This document shows, one piece after another, positions 17,901 through 25,713 of a stretch of 64,000 nt of DNA (position 1 is the first letter of the stretch; each line of letters begins with the position of its first letter). The notes beneath the pieces are model-generated. The model did not search any database and was not told the origin of the DNA. It was given only the letters and a program-made list of their open reading frames with translations. This DNA comes from Acidobacteriota bacterium (GTDB lineage: Bacteria; Acidobacteriota; Terriglobia; Versatilivoradales; Versatilivoraceae): positions 62,001 through 126,000 of the forward strand of contig JAJDUG010000008.1 in the NCBI GenBank assembly GCA_022826755.1. Direction: 5' to 3'. The position numbers and the translations under genes are program-made.

Positions 17901-18406
17901 TGATGGATACACCCCCCGGAACCGGTGAGGACGTTACGGCGACGCTGGAGGACCGGCTCTCCGACTACGGATTCGACGTGGTCCCCACGGCCGTAAGGCT
18001 GGCCGCCTTTCATCGCGTGAACAACACCTATCTCTCCACCTTCCAGGCCCTGGGCGGCATGGGGCTGCTGCTGGGAACCTTCGGCCTGGGCGTGGTTCTG
18101 CTGAGAAACGTGCTGGAACGCCGCCGGGAATTCGCGCTGATGACGGCCGTGGGCTACCACTCCGGCAACCTGGCCCGAATGGTGATCTCGGAGAATTTTC
18201 TTCTGCTCGGTTGGGGGCTGCTGTTCGGGGTCTTCTCGGCGGCAGTGGCCATCGTCCCGGCCTGGCGATCCACCGGAGGACACCTCAGCCTGACGGCCCT
18301 GGCGTGGCTGCTGCTGGCAGTCCTGGCCGCCGGCCTCATCTCCTCACTGGCCGCCGTCCGGGCGGTGACACGCTCACCCATGGCGCCGGCCCTGCGTGCG
18401 GACTGA
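14918..18406 (+). CDS. FtsX/LolE-type ABC permease with large periplasmic domains
   Basis: 1162 residues. An N-terminal membrane segment (about 20-38, VVVGVAVAVAVLTGSLLVG) is followed by a long periplasmic domain of the MacB_PCD kind (to about 520), then three helices (about 530-650), a linker with two hydrophobic segments near 710-755, another helix near 785-805, a second periplasmic domain and three C-terminal helices (about 1035-1150). So it carries two FtsX units, like YbbP-type double permeases. Partner of the ATPase upstream; together a likely exporter of lipids, lipoproteins or peptides. No Shine-Dalgarno is visible: R3 repeat abuts the ATG. Confidence 0.88.
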   Translation: MSSIPLTRRSLAHYWRTHLAVVVGVAVAVAVLTGSLLVGDSVRGSLKRLALQRLGAAHWVIASSVFFREALAQEMAAHPEFSRQFGSVCPILVQEGRLTQPETGRRAAGVSVYGVDDRFWRFQGVEPAPAFGSGPRSGRRVLLSPEAARDLGAEEGSTVLLRLEQPSNVPRDSLHGRRDRVGRTLRLSVGGILQPSRMGEFSLSPRQGQVRAVFVPLRRLQRDLGVPGRINTLLVSRAGPGRQPASDPARPDRLAGILQEVYSLEDTDLKLRVLEEQRCLSVETEGTLIGEGLAARVQSAADATGLRTRFLFTYLANTIRTGDREIPYSLVTALDFPSFGLPSASAGGEFPPVVLNRWAARDLEARPGDLLEAEYYLWAEQGRLLTRSARFRLSGVVPMEGPLADRDLAPAYPGITESRTLVDWDPPFPMELGRIRPRDEDYWEEYRTTPKAFIPLKVGQELWRSRHGQLSSIRVYPPGDAPAAGPEALQGLRSRLESELKRAADPAQFGFSLRAVGAQAEQSSRGVTDFGQYFVYFSFFLVVSALLLTSLFFKLGLEQRVQEIGLLRALGFDPAGIRRLFLREGALLAGLGTLLGLAGALGYTALIMLGLRTWWVDAVGTTQLTLHVSGASLLAGSLGGILTALICIAWSLRRMASISPRSLLTGSWLYQEAGTASASPASGKKSGRSGGMTPRWRTRGRRSPGRSRTVLVLAAAALGFLLASLAGALSQELGFFASGTLCLLALLAWQSGWLKRTRRPILQPQSGWAVSRLGFRNATVRPGRSLLCIALIASATFIIVTVEAFRRTDRSSPRDRQSGTGGFSLVAESLLPIQDDPNSPSGRESLNLSSDDTPALADLAFSAFRLRPGDDASCLNLYQPASPRILGAPDSFLSQARFRFQATLSGSNEPGNAWQLLQQELPGGVIPVIADANSMQYVLHRQLGEELVLNPQGEAPLRLRLVGALRDSLFQSELIMSEKHFLRAFPRIEGFRFFLMDTPPGTGEDVTATLEDRLSDYGFDVVPTAVRLAAFHRVNNTYLSTFQALGGMGLLLGTFGLGVVLLRNVLERRREFALMTAVGYHSGNLARMVISENFLLLGWGLLFGVFSAAVAIVPAWRSTGGHLSLTALAWLLLAVLAAGLISSLAAVRAVTRSPMAPALRAD

Positions 18407-18503
18407 TCCCGCGTCCGGGCGCGGTACGGCGACGCGCTGCCGTCGCAGCCCTGTGATACCATGCAGTCGAGAAACGGGCTGGCAGGCAGGCGACGCTCGA
18501 CGA

Positions 18504-18535
18504 CGAATTTTGCAAGAGCCTCAACGGAAAGGAAC
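18504..18535 (+). repeat. R4 border fragment supplying a ribosome site
   Basis: GAATTTTGCAAGAGCCTCAA followed by CGGAAAGGAAC is the same border seen beside R4 cores at 21105 and 60573. Its GGAAAGGA serves as Shine-Dalgarno 7 bp before the SDR gene at 18541. Confidence 0.5.
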
Positions 18536-18540
18536 AAAGC

Positions 18541-19314
18541 ATGAGCAATCAGTCGTTGTTCGACCTTTCGGGACGGGTGGCCTTGGTGACCGGGGGCAGC
18601 AAGGGGCTGGGGAAGGCCATGGCGCGGGGTTTCGCCCGAGCCGGCGCCGACGTGGTCATCAGCAGCCGCAACCAGGATGAGCTGGACAGAGCCCTGGTCG
18701 AGATCCTGGAGGGAACCGACAGCAAGGGCCTGGCGCTGGTGGCGGACCTGGCCCGGCGGGAAGATGCCGAGGGCCTGGCCCGGCGCACCCTTGAGAAAAT
18801 GGGCCGGGTGGATGTCCTGGTCAACAATGCCGGGTCCAACATTCCCGCGGTCATCGACCAGGTCCGGGACGAGGACTGGGACCGGATCGTGGAACTGAAC
18901 CTCAGCTCCTGCATGGTGCTGACCCGCGCCCTGGTCCCGCAGATGAAGGAGCGCCGCTGGGGACGGGTCATCCACATCTCCTCCATCATGGGGCTGGGAG
19001 GCAAGTCCAGCCGCAACGTCTACAATGCCACCAAGCACGGACTGATCGGGCTTTCCAAGGCCAATGCACTGGACCTGGGGCCCTTCAACGTTACCGTCAA
19101 CTGCATCGCACCGGGCCCTTTCTGGACGGATTTGCCGGCATCGCTGCTGAACGAGGACCAGAAGGCCGTGTTTGCCCGCCGGACGGCCCTGGGACGCTGG
19201 GGCGAGTCCGACGAGCTCATCGGTCCGGCCCTGTTGCTGGCCACCGAGGCCGGCAGCTACATCACCGGAGAAACCCTGGTGGTCGACGGCGGCGTGATGA
19301 TCAATACGCTGTGA
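18541..19314 (+). CDS. SDR-family oxidoreductase (gluconate 5-dehydrogenase-like)
   Basis: 257 residues, classical short-chain dehydrogenase. Cofactor motif TGGSKGLGKAM (16-26), NNAGSN (about 96-101), catalytic Ser in HISSIMG and Tyr-Lys in YNATKHG (about 160-166), and the C-terminal YITGETLVVDGG. Length and pattern fit 3-oxoacyl-ACP reductase/gluconate 5-dehydrogenase relatives acting on sugars or polyols with NAD(P)H. A Tat-exported aminotransferase-fold gene follows 119 bp downstream on the same strand; no functional link is obvious. Confidence 0.86.
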   Translation: MSNQSLFDLSGRVALVTGGSKGLGKAMARGFARAGADVVISSRNQDELDRALVEILEGTDSKGLALVADLARREDAEGLARRTLEKMGRVDVLVNNAGSNIPAVIDQVRDEDWDRIVELNLSSCMVLTRALVPQMKERRWGRVIHISSIMGLGGKSSRNVYNATKHGLIGLSKANALDLGPFNVTVNCIAPGPFWTDLPASLLNEDQKAVFARRTALGRWGESDELIGPALLLATEAGSYITGETLVVDGGVMINTL

Positions 19315-19433
19315 CCGGCCCGCATGCCGGGCGGCCCCTTGAAGCCGGCAGACCGGGTGACCGACCGTTGGCGGCAGGGTCCTTGCGCCGTCCTGCACCC
19401 GGAATGCCTGCTCCAACCCGGGGTGAACCCATC

Positions 19434-20705
19434 ATGACCGATTTGTCGCGACGCTCGGCCCTGCGCAGACTGGCCCAGGGGACCGCTCTCCTTTCGGCCG
19501 GCCTTCCTTCCCTGGCCGCCCTGTCTTCCAGGCTGGGCGCCGCTCCCAACCGTGAGTCCTTTTGGGAGATGGTGCGGCGACAGTTCCCCTTTCGCGAAGC
19601 CAGGGTCCCCATGAACGCCGCCAACCTTTGCCCGGCGCCGCGGGCGGTGGCGGAGGCGGTGGTGGATCTGACCCAGGACATTGACGTCGACTGCTCCTTC
19701 AACAATCGCCGGAAGTTCAAGACCATGCTGGAACTCTCCCGCAAGCAGGTCGCCGATCAACTGGGGGTGGACAGCGACGAGGTGGCCCTGGTTCGCAACA
19801 CCAGCGAGGCCAACAACATCATCAACAACGGCCTGCCGCTCGAGGCGGGGGACGAGGTCCTGCTATGGGACCAGAACCACCCCACCAACAATGTGGCATG
19901 GCAGGTGCGGGCCGCCCGTTTCCGTTCAAGCGTCAAACACGTCGAGACCCCCTCCGAGCCGACCCGGATCGATCAACTGGTGGCTCCTTTCGAGGAGGCT
20001 CTGGGACCCCGAACCAAAGTTCTGGCCTTGACTCACGTGTCCAACGTCAGCGGGGTGCGGCTTCCCATTCGTGAACTCTGCGAATTGGCTCACCGACGCA
20101 ACATCCATGTCCATGTCGACGGGGCTCAGACCTGGGGAGCCTTCAACCTCAATCTGCGGGAGCTTCAGTGCGACTCCTTTGCGGCCAGCAGCCACAAGTG
20201 GTTCTGCGGGCCCAAGGAAGTCGGGCTGCTCTACGTGAAGCGCAACCGCATTGCCGGGATCTGGCCCAACCTGGTCTCTCCCGGCTGGGGCAGCGACGTG
20301 GAGCCGGACGTGACGGGAGCCCGAAAGTTCGAGTCCTTCGGCCAGCGGGACGACGCTCGCCTGGCCGCGATCGCCACCACGGTGGACTTTCACCGTCTCG
20401 TCGGCTTCGATCGAGTCGAGGCCCGGATCTTCGAGCTTGCAGGGGCTCTGAAGGCCGGCCTGAAGGCCGAGGGATTCCGGCTGGTCACGCCGGAGGACCC
20501 GAGATTGAGCGGCGGCGTCTGCATCATGCAGGTGCCGTCACAAAAAGGTCAGGAGGTATTCAACCAACTCTACACCCGGTACGGCATCGCCGGAGCCGCC
20601 ACGGGGGGCTTGCGGCTGTGCCCCCACATCTACAACACCATGGCCCACATCGACCGGGCCATTGCCGCCGTTGGTGACATGCGCTCGATGATCGTTGAGG
20701 CGTGA
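19434..20705 (+). CDS. Class V aminotransferase-fold enzyme with a Tat signal
   Basis: 423 residues from ATG 19434; the reading frame is open upstream but the twin-arginine peptide MTDLSRRSALRRLAQGTALL starts here. Isopenicillin-N-epimerase/cysteine-desulfurase-like fold: NTSEANNII (cofactor loop), DGAQTWGAFNLNL and AASSHKWFCGPKEVG, where Lys of SHKW would bind PLP. Known relatives include epimerases, kynureninases and desulfurases. A Tat signal on a PLP enzyme implies folding with cofactor before export to the periplasm. Substrate unknown. Possibly cotranscribed with the SDR upstream. Confidence 0.85.
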   Translation: MTDLSRRSALRRLAQGTALLSAGLPSLAALSSRLGAAPNRESFWEMVRRQFPFREARVPMNAANLCPAPRAVAEAVVDLTQDIDVDCSFNNRRKFKTMLELSRKQVADQLGVDSDEVALVRNTSEANNIINNGLPLEAGDEVLLWDQNHPTNNVAWQVRAARFRSSVKHVETPSEPTRIDQLVAPFEEALGPRTKVLALTHVSNVSGVRLPIRELCELAHRRNIHVHVDGAQTWGAFNLNLRELQCDSFAASSHKWFCGPKEVGLLYVKRNRIAGIWPNLVSPGWGSDVEPDVTGARKFESFGQRDDARLAAIATTVDFHRLVGFDRVEARIFELAGALKAGLKAEGFRLVTPEDPRLSGGVCIMQVPSQKGQEVFNQLYTRYGIAGAATGGLRLCPHIYNTMAHIDRAIAAVGDMRSMIVEA

Positions 20706-20804
20706 TTCTCGCCAATGTCAGATCTCGATCCACCAAGGGCTCAAAAAGAGCTATCCACGAAGGGGCACAAAGGACCTCGAAGGAACACGAAGAAAGACCA
20801 AAAG

Positions 20805-21125
20805 AACCTCTTGCAAATTTCGTCAGGTAGCGGGATTTCTTACCGGGAAGAGTTGTGCCCCCCGGGAACGCGGGCGTCCCGCCCGCACCAAGTCCGGCAC
20901 GGCCTCGGCCATCTCCGCCACCTGGTTCGACCCGTAACTGCGCCGTGGGCCTCTTCGGGCCTTGCCATTGCAGTTCACGCCAACGGGCACGCAGCCTATC
21001 TGCAAACTCCCGCCCGCGCTCCGCGACCTCCAGCCAGGAACAAGGTTGCGGGCGGGACGCCCGCGCTCCCGGGGGGGACCCCTTTGGGCGGCCCGTGCAG
21101 GTTCGAATTTTGCAAGAGGCTCAAC
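20805..21125 (+). repeat. R4 GC-palindrome element with inverted ends
   Basis: Starts at TTGCAAATTTCGTCAGGTAG, has GCGGGCGTCCCGCCCGCAC near 20870 and, inverted, GCGGGCGGGACGCCCGCGC near 21050, and ends at GAATTTTGCAAGAGGCTCAA. Each end is therefore the reverse complement of the other, so this copy looks complete (about 320 bp). Confidence 0.7.
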
Positions 21126-21185
21126 GGTTTGTCTTCGAGCGTCCGCTCCCCAATTTCGCAAAACGTCGTTCAAGAAACGCAAGTA

Positions 21186-21252
21186 TCACTCCCCCCTTGA
21201 GGGGGAGTCGCAGAAGCCGAGCCGAATGGCGAAGGCTTCTGCGGTGGGGGGG
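21186..21252 (+). repeat. R5 short dispersed element, copy 2
   Basis: CACTCCCCCCTTGAGGGGGA hairpin then GTCGCAGAAGCCGAGCCGAA and GGCGAAGGCTTCTGCGGTGG. A shortened echo, GGCGAAGGCCGATCCGGTGG, lies at 21320-21343. Confidence 0.75.
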
Positions 21253-21409
21253 CGCACAAGCAGCGCCCAATGGCGCGGTCTTGTGCGCCGTCGCGGGTTC
21301 GCACCGGACAAGCTACAGGCGAAGGCCGATCCGGTGGGGGGCCGACGCCGGCGATGGTCGGGTGTGACATCCTTCCCCTTCGTGGCAAACTGTTGTTGCC
21401 CCTTCGTTG

Positions 21410-21997
21410 TTATCTTCGCTTCCGCGCCACCATCAGGTAGAGCTTGGGTTCGTCCCGGTAGGCGATCACTTCCAGCCCCAGGGGCTGCAGCAGCGATTGG
21501 AACTGGGTGCGCTGAGGGAGCGATTCGATGGCAAGGGGACTGGTCCGGCGAAGCTCCTCCACGAATGCCCTGCCCTCGGGATGGCTCACCACCATGCGGC
21601 CGCCCGGCCGGAGCATGCGGCTGAGATTCCGGCAGGCCCGAGGTTTGTCGGCGATGTTGCCGAACATGGCGTTCAGAAAGGCGACATCCACCGAGGCGTC
21701 CTCCAACGGCAGATCGGCCACGTCCGAGTGGATGGTTTGAACCTGGGGATGTTTCTGCCGCAACCGCTGCAACATCTTCTCGGCAATGTCGCAGGCGACG
21801 ATGCGGGAGGGCTTGAAGGACCGGATGAGGGGAATCAGCACCCCTACCCCGGTTCCGATATCCAGCACGACCTCGCCGGAGCGTATTGCGGCCGCGGCGA
21901 CCACTTCGGTCAGGCGCTCGATCACGGGCCGTGGCTGGGGGACGTCGAAGTCGCCCACCCGTTCATTGAAGTAGTCACGCTGAGAGGGAGCGGCCAT
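21410..21997 (-). CDS. SAM-dependent class I methyltransferase
   Basis: 195 residues. Motif I VVLDIGTGVGVLIPLI (about 43-58), acidic residue after beta-2 in IVACDIAEKML, motif II DVAFLNAMFGN and post-motif RMLRPGGRMVVSHPEG place it in the Methyltransf_11/UbiE-like group. The substrate is not deducible. It begins MAAPSQRDYFNERVGDFD, which lacks any export signal: cytoplasmic. Stands alone between repeat DNA and the DUF151 gene. An inverted R2 fragment (22050-22128) lies just upstream. Confidence 0.85.
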   Translation of the reverse strand: MAAPSQRDYFNERVGDFDVPQPRPVIERLTEVVAAAAIRSGEVVLDIGTGVGVLIPLIRSFKPSRIVACDIAEKMLQRLRQKHPQVQTIHSDVADLPLEDASVDVAFLNAMFGNIADKPRACRNLSRMLRPGGRMVVSHPEGRAFVEELRRTSPLAIESLPQRTQFQSLLQPLGLEVIAYRDEPKLYLMVARKRR

Positions 21998-22150
21998 GAC
22001 AGGAGTGCATGTCTCACCGAGGGAGTGTTTTCTGCAGGAAACGCACGTGGTTATTTGTCTTTCTTAGCGGCCCTTCGCCGTCCTTCGTGTCCCTTCGTAG
22101 ATAACTCTTTTTTGTCGTTGTTTCAGGTAAGACAAGCCGGAATCCGCCCC

Positions 22151-22996
22151 TCACTCTGCCGGCGCCAGCTCCACCACCTGCTCCCGGCCCTCCCGACTCA
22201 CCCGCAGCCGGACGGGCTGCCCTCCCATACCGGCCAGCATGGATTGGAAAATCCCGACGCCGGTGACGGGGTTGGAATCGACGGCCAGGATGACATCCCC
22301 CCGCTTCAGACCGGCATTCTCATTTCCGCTGACGTCGGACACCAGAACCCCGTCCGTGCTCGACAGGCCAAGGGATGCGGCCAATCCCCGGCTGATCTCC
22401 TGCACGGTGATTCCCCGAACGCTCTTGACCAAGGGCTCGCTCCGGTCTTCGGGCTCGCTGCGATCTTTCAGATCCAGCGCCGTGTCCCCTTCCATCAGCG
22501 ACCGGGCCACCAGGATGGGTTTGCCGAAGCGAAGGGCCAGGGCAATGGCGTCACTGGGGCGGCTGTCCACTTCGAAATCCTTGCCGGCCGAGGTCAGGAA
22601 AATGCGGGCGTAGTAGGTTGTCTCCTTGAGTTCGCTGACCAGCACTTTCTCGAAGACCACCCCGGCTCCCAGCAGGATCGACTTCAACAGGTCATGGGTC
22701 AGGGGACGGGGAGCAGCCGCACCCTCCAGCTCCATGGCGATGGCCCGGGCTTCGAAGGGGCCTATCCAAATGGGAATCGCCCGCGTATCTCCCTTGTCCC
22801 GCAGGATGACCACCGGCATGTCGGTGGTGCGGTCGAAGCCCACTCTCATGACCTCCACGACCACGGGTTCCTGGCCCGCCTCCTCGGCCTGGCAGCCCAT
22901 GGTGCTCTGACTCAACAGCACCAGCAGGAGAAAGACGCGCCACACCCCCCGTTTTCCCTGCCACCCTCTCTCCCTGCCGTTGACAAACCCGCTCAT
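22151..22996 (-). CDS. Bifunctional-nuclease-domain (DUF151) lipoprotein fused to a PDZ domain
   Basis: 281 residues from the ATG at 22994-22996 (GAGG 7 bp upstream; a TTG two codons earlier is less likely). Signal peptide with lipobox-like LSQSTMGC (about 30-37), then DUF151/BFN domain (about 45-165: RVGFDRTTDMPVVILRD, IPIWIGPFEARAIA, SRPSDAIALALR), then a PDZ domain (about 200-280: GVLVSDVSGNENAGLKRGDV). BFN proteins are usually small cytoplasmic single-domain proteins; some show nuclease activity. A secreted BFN-PDZ combination points to an envelope role, perhaps binding peptides or regulating proteolysis, which is inference. Confidence 0.8.
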   Translation of the reverse strand: MSGFVNGRERGWQGKRGVWRVFLLLVLLSQSTMGCQAEEAGQEPVVVEVMRVGFDRTTDMPVVILRDKGDTRAIPIWIGPFEARAIAMELEGAAAPRPLTHDLLKSILLGAGVVFEKVLVSELKETTYYARIFLTSAGKDFEVDSRPSDAIALALRFGKPILVARSLMEGDTALDLKDRSEPEDRSEPLVKSVRGITVQEISRGLAASLGLSSTDGVLVSDVSGNENAGLKRGDVILAVDSNPVTGVGIFQSMLAGMGGQPVRLRVSREGREQVVELAPAE

Positions 22997-23066
22997 ATTC
23001 AACCTCAGTCTGGTTGGCGATTCGGACCGTAGCGACGCACCGGGGGCCCGGCGGCGCCGGTCTCGG

Positions 23067-23852
23067 CTAGATGGCAGTCCATCCTCCGTCCACCAGCAAT
23101 GTATGCCCCGTGATCAGATCCGCGGCCGGGCTGGACAGAAAGACCACGGCGCCGGCAACGTCCTCCGGCTTCCCCAGGCGGCCGAGCGGAATGCGGCTCA
23201 GGACCTCCCGGCTGAAGCTCACGTCCTGAAACAGCTTCTCGGTCAACGGCGTCCGCACGAAAGTGGGTCCGACGGCGTTGACGTTGATGTTCCGTCCGGC
23301 CCATTCGATCGCCAGCACACGGGTAAGATTGACCACTCCGGCTTTGCTGGAGCAGTAGGCCGCACGGTCGAAATAGCCGATGACCCCGTTCTGGGAGGCA
23401 ATGTTGACGATCTTGCCGGACTTTCTCCGAATCATCCCACGAGCCACCGCCTGGGAGCAAAAGAAAACCCCCTTGAGGTTGACGTCCAACACCCGGTCCC
23501 AGTCCTGCTCCGTCACCTCCAGGGCGGGCTTGGAGATATTGATGCCGGCGTTGTTGACCAGAATATCGATCCTTCCGAACCGCTCGGTGGCTTTCTCGAC
23601 CATGCGGTCGATGCTCTTGAGCGAGGTCACGTTCAGGGAGACCGCCAGGCACTCCCGACCCAGGTCGCGGATCCCCCTTCGGGTCTGGCGCGCATTCCCC
23701 ATCCTGCCCGGCAGATCGGTCACCACCAGGTCGGCTCCGGCTTGAGCCAGGGCCAAGGCGATGCTGCGTCCCAGCCCCGATCCCGCACCGGTCACCAGGG
23801 CCACCCGGCCGTCGACCCGCATCGAGGGCAGAGGTGCGTCACCAGAAGCCAT
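23067..23852 (-). CDS. SDR-family oxidoreductase
   Basis: 261 residues from the ATG at 23850-23852 (the open frame extends far upstream into the neighbouring gene but without homology). Motifs: TGAGSGLGRSIALALAQAG (21-39), NNAGINISK (about 101-109), Ser in IASQNG, YCSSKAGVVNLTR (about 166-178) and ITGHTLLVDGG near the C-terminus. It ends 14 bp from, and is on the same strand as, the upstream aldolase gene, so an aldolase-dehydrogenase operon for a hydroxyacid or sugar-acid is likely. Confidence 0.86.
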   Translation of the reverse strand: MASGDAPLPSMRVDGRVALVTGAGSGLGRSIALALAQAGADLVVTDLPGRMGNARQTRRGIRDLGRECLAVSLNVTSLKSIDRMVEKATERFGRIDILVNNAGINISKPALEVTEQDWDRVLDVNLKGVFFCSQAVARGMIRRKSGKIVNIASQNGVIGYFDRAAYCSSKAGVVNLTRVLAIEWAGRNINVNAVGPTFVRTPLTEKLFQDVSFSREVLSRIPLGRLGKPEDVAGAVVFLSSPAADLITGHTLLVDGGWTAI

Positions 23853-23866
23853 CGGTCTACCTCCGG

Positions 23867-24652
23867 CTATTTGGCCTGAGCTTCGGCATGGACCTCCCGA
23901 ATCCGGCCAACCAGTTCGCGGGCGCGGTGCCGGACCATGTTCGAGATCTCGGAGCAGATCAGAAAGGAAAACCCTCGATCGATCCAGAAGCCGGCCTGCT
24001 CCAGGGTCCCCACCACCATGCCGCAGTTTTTGCCCATGTCGCGGGCCTGGCGCCATACCCGCTGGATGGCCGCCACCACCTCGGGATGGTCCATGTGGCT
24101 CCAGCGGCCCATGTTCAGGGAAAGATCGTAGGGACCCAGCATGGCCGCATCGATCCAGTCGTGGGGGATCAGCGAGGCCATGTCCTCGATTCCGGCCGGG
24201 CTTTCGAACTGGGTGGTGATGAACAGGCTGGACTCCACCTCGTCCCAACCCTGGCGGTCCAGACCGCGATTGGCGAATATGGAGGGCCCGCCGGGACCTC
24301 TGCGTCCCTTGGGGGGAATGAAGGCGCCCTCGCGAATGGCCCGGACCTGGTCCCGGCTTTCCGTCCAGGGGACCATCAGGCCGGCCGCCCCCATGTCCAT
24401 GTACTTGCGGATCAGGTGATAGAGGGCGGCTTCCGGGCGAATCAATAGCGGGAAATCGAGCAGTCGCGCGGTGCGGCACATCTCCTCGGCGGTGCGCAGG
24501 TCGGCGGAGCTGTGCTCCATGTCCAGGACGGCGAAGTCCAGGCCCTCGGACTTGAAGATCTCCAGGTATCCCGGCCAGTAATCGAAGGTCAACAGAATTC
24601 CCAGGGTCAGCTCTCTATTGTGGACTTTGGATTTCAAGCGGGTGGCCAGCAA
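23867..24652 (-). CDS. HpcH/HpaI-type class II aldolase
   Basis: 261 residues if translation starts at TTG 24650-24652, 4 bp after AAGGAGGA, the only good ribosome site; the ORF has an ATG 33 codons earlier with no family match. Pyruvate-class aldolase features: DFAVLDMEHSSADLRTAEEM with catalytic His, RPEA, ITTQFESPAGIEDM (metal-binding Glu) and MLGPYDLSLNMG (metal-binding Asp). Such enzymes cleave 2-keto-3-deoxy or 4-hydroxy-2-keto acids to pyruvate and an aldehyde. A second, more divergent member is at 41120. Followed by an SDR gene in the same operon. Confidence 0.83.
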   Translation of the reverse strand: MLATRLKSKVHNRELTLGILLTFDYWPGYLEIFKSEGLDFAVLDMEHSSADLRTAEEMCRTARLLDFPLLIRPEAALYHLIRKYMDMGAAGLMVPWTESRDQVRAIREGAFIPPKGRRGPGGPSIFANRGLDRQGWDEVESSLFITTQFESPAGIEDMASLIPHDWIDAAMLGPYDLSLNMGRWSHMDHPEVVAAIQRVWRQARDMGKNCGMVVGTLEQAGFWIDRGFSFLICSEISNMVRHRARELVGRIREVHAEAQAK

Positions 24653-24901
24653 GGGTCCTCCTTGGTTTTCGGGACTTTGAGGCAGGCTGAGGCGAGGCGG
24701 CGCCAGCCCGGGGCGATTCCAGGGGCCGCCGCAACGGAGCCGGCCGGGCATTCCCCTGCGGGAGCCGGGCGGATTCCAAAACAGAGGGCGGGCTGAAAAG
24801 GCCGTATTCTACCCAGTTTGCCCGGTGACATTCCAGTGAAATAGAATGTTGGGAACGACTGAGAGATCCTGTACACTGAGGAGCCTTTCGGGGAGGTAAT
24901 C

Positions 24902-25684
24902 ATGGCCGTGCTGGAACAGTTTTCCCTCAAGGGGCGGATCGCCCTGGTGACCGCCGGAGCCGGGCCCCAGTTCGGCAGCAGCCTGTCGGAAGGCCTGGCC
25001 GAAGCCGGAGCCACGGTGATCGTGGCCTCCCGCTCCCTGCAACGAAACCTGGATTTCGCCCAAGGGTTGAAGGAGCGGGGCTACAACGCCCACGGCATGC
25101 AGGTCGACATCTGCGAGACCGACTCCATTCACCGCCTGCACGACCGCATCCTGGAGCAGTTCGGCCGCCTCGACATCCTGGTCAACAGCGCCCTGGCCCG
25201 GGTGGGCGGCGGCTTCGAAACCCAGACCTCGGAGGACTGGCTGGAAAGCGCCAAGGGAGACATGGTGGGTCTGTTCACCATCTGCAGGGCCTTCGTTCCC
25301 GACATGGTCCGGCAGAAGCGGGGATCGATCGTCAACATCTCCAGCATCTACGGCGTGGTGGCCAACGACCCCACCCTCTACGAGGGCACCGACATGCTGC
25401 AGGCGCCGACCTACAACTTCGTCAAGGCGGGCATGATCAACTTCACCCGCCACATCGCCAACTACTACGGGAAGCAGGGAGTGCGGGCCAACTGCATCTC
25501 CCCCGGAGGCTACTTCAACCACCAGCCCAAGCCCTTTCTGGACAACTACACCAAGCGGGTCCCCATCGGGCGCCTGCTCGACAACGAGGACATCAAGGGG
25601 GCGGTGGTCTTCCTGGCCTCCGACGCTTCGGCCTACGTCACCGGAATCAACCTCATGCTGGACGGAGGCTGGACCACTCTGTAA
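24902..25684 (+). CDS. SDR-family oxidoreductase with an altered cofactor motif
   Basis: 260 residues with GGGGAGG 6 bp before the ATG. The glycine motif reads TAGAGPQFGSSL instead of TGxxxGxG, and the usual NNAG is NSALARVGG; the catalytic region is SSIYG with YNFVKAGMINFTRH and the end YVTGINLMLDGGW is standard. It probably still binds NAD(P) but with changed geometry. An aminotransferase gene follows 29 bp downstream on the same strand, so the product carbonyl may be an amination substrate, or the enzyme may act on an amino alcohol; both are inference. Confidence 0.82.
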   Translation: MAVLEQFSLKGRIALVTAGAGPQFGSSLSEGLAEAGATVIVASRSLQRNLDFAQGLKERGYNAHGMQVDICETDSIHRLHDRILEQFGRLDILVNSALARVGGGFETQTSEDWLESAKGDMVGLFTICRAFVPDMVRQKRGSIVNISSIYGVVANDPTLYEGTDMLQAPTYNFVKAGMINFTRHIANYYGKQGVRANCISPGGYFNHQPKPFLDNYTKRVPIGRLLDNEDIKGAVVFLASDASAYVTGINLMLDGGWTTL

Positions 25685-25713
25685 CCGCTCCGTCAATCCC
25701 CACGGAAGCCCCC

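Larger units (their letters stand above)
20706..21409. other. Repeat-filled intergenic region
   Basis: The 704 bp between the aminotransferase-fold gene and the methyltransferase are an R2 fragment (about 20733-20803, AGCTATCCACGAAGGGGCAC), the R4 copy and an R5 copy (21186-21252). Open frames seen here cross repeats and lack family resemblance; no gene is supported. Confidence 0.65.
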
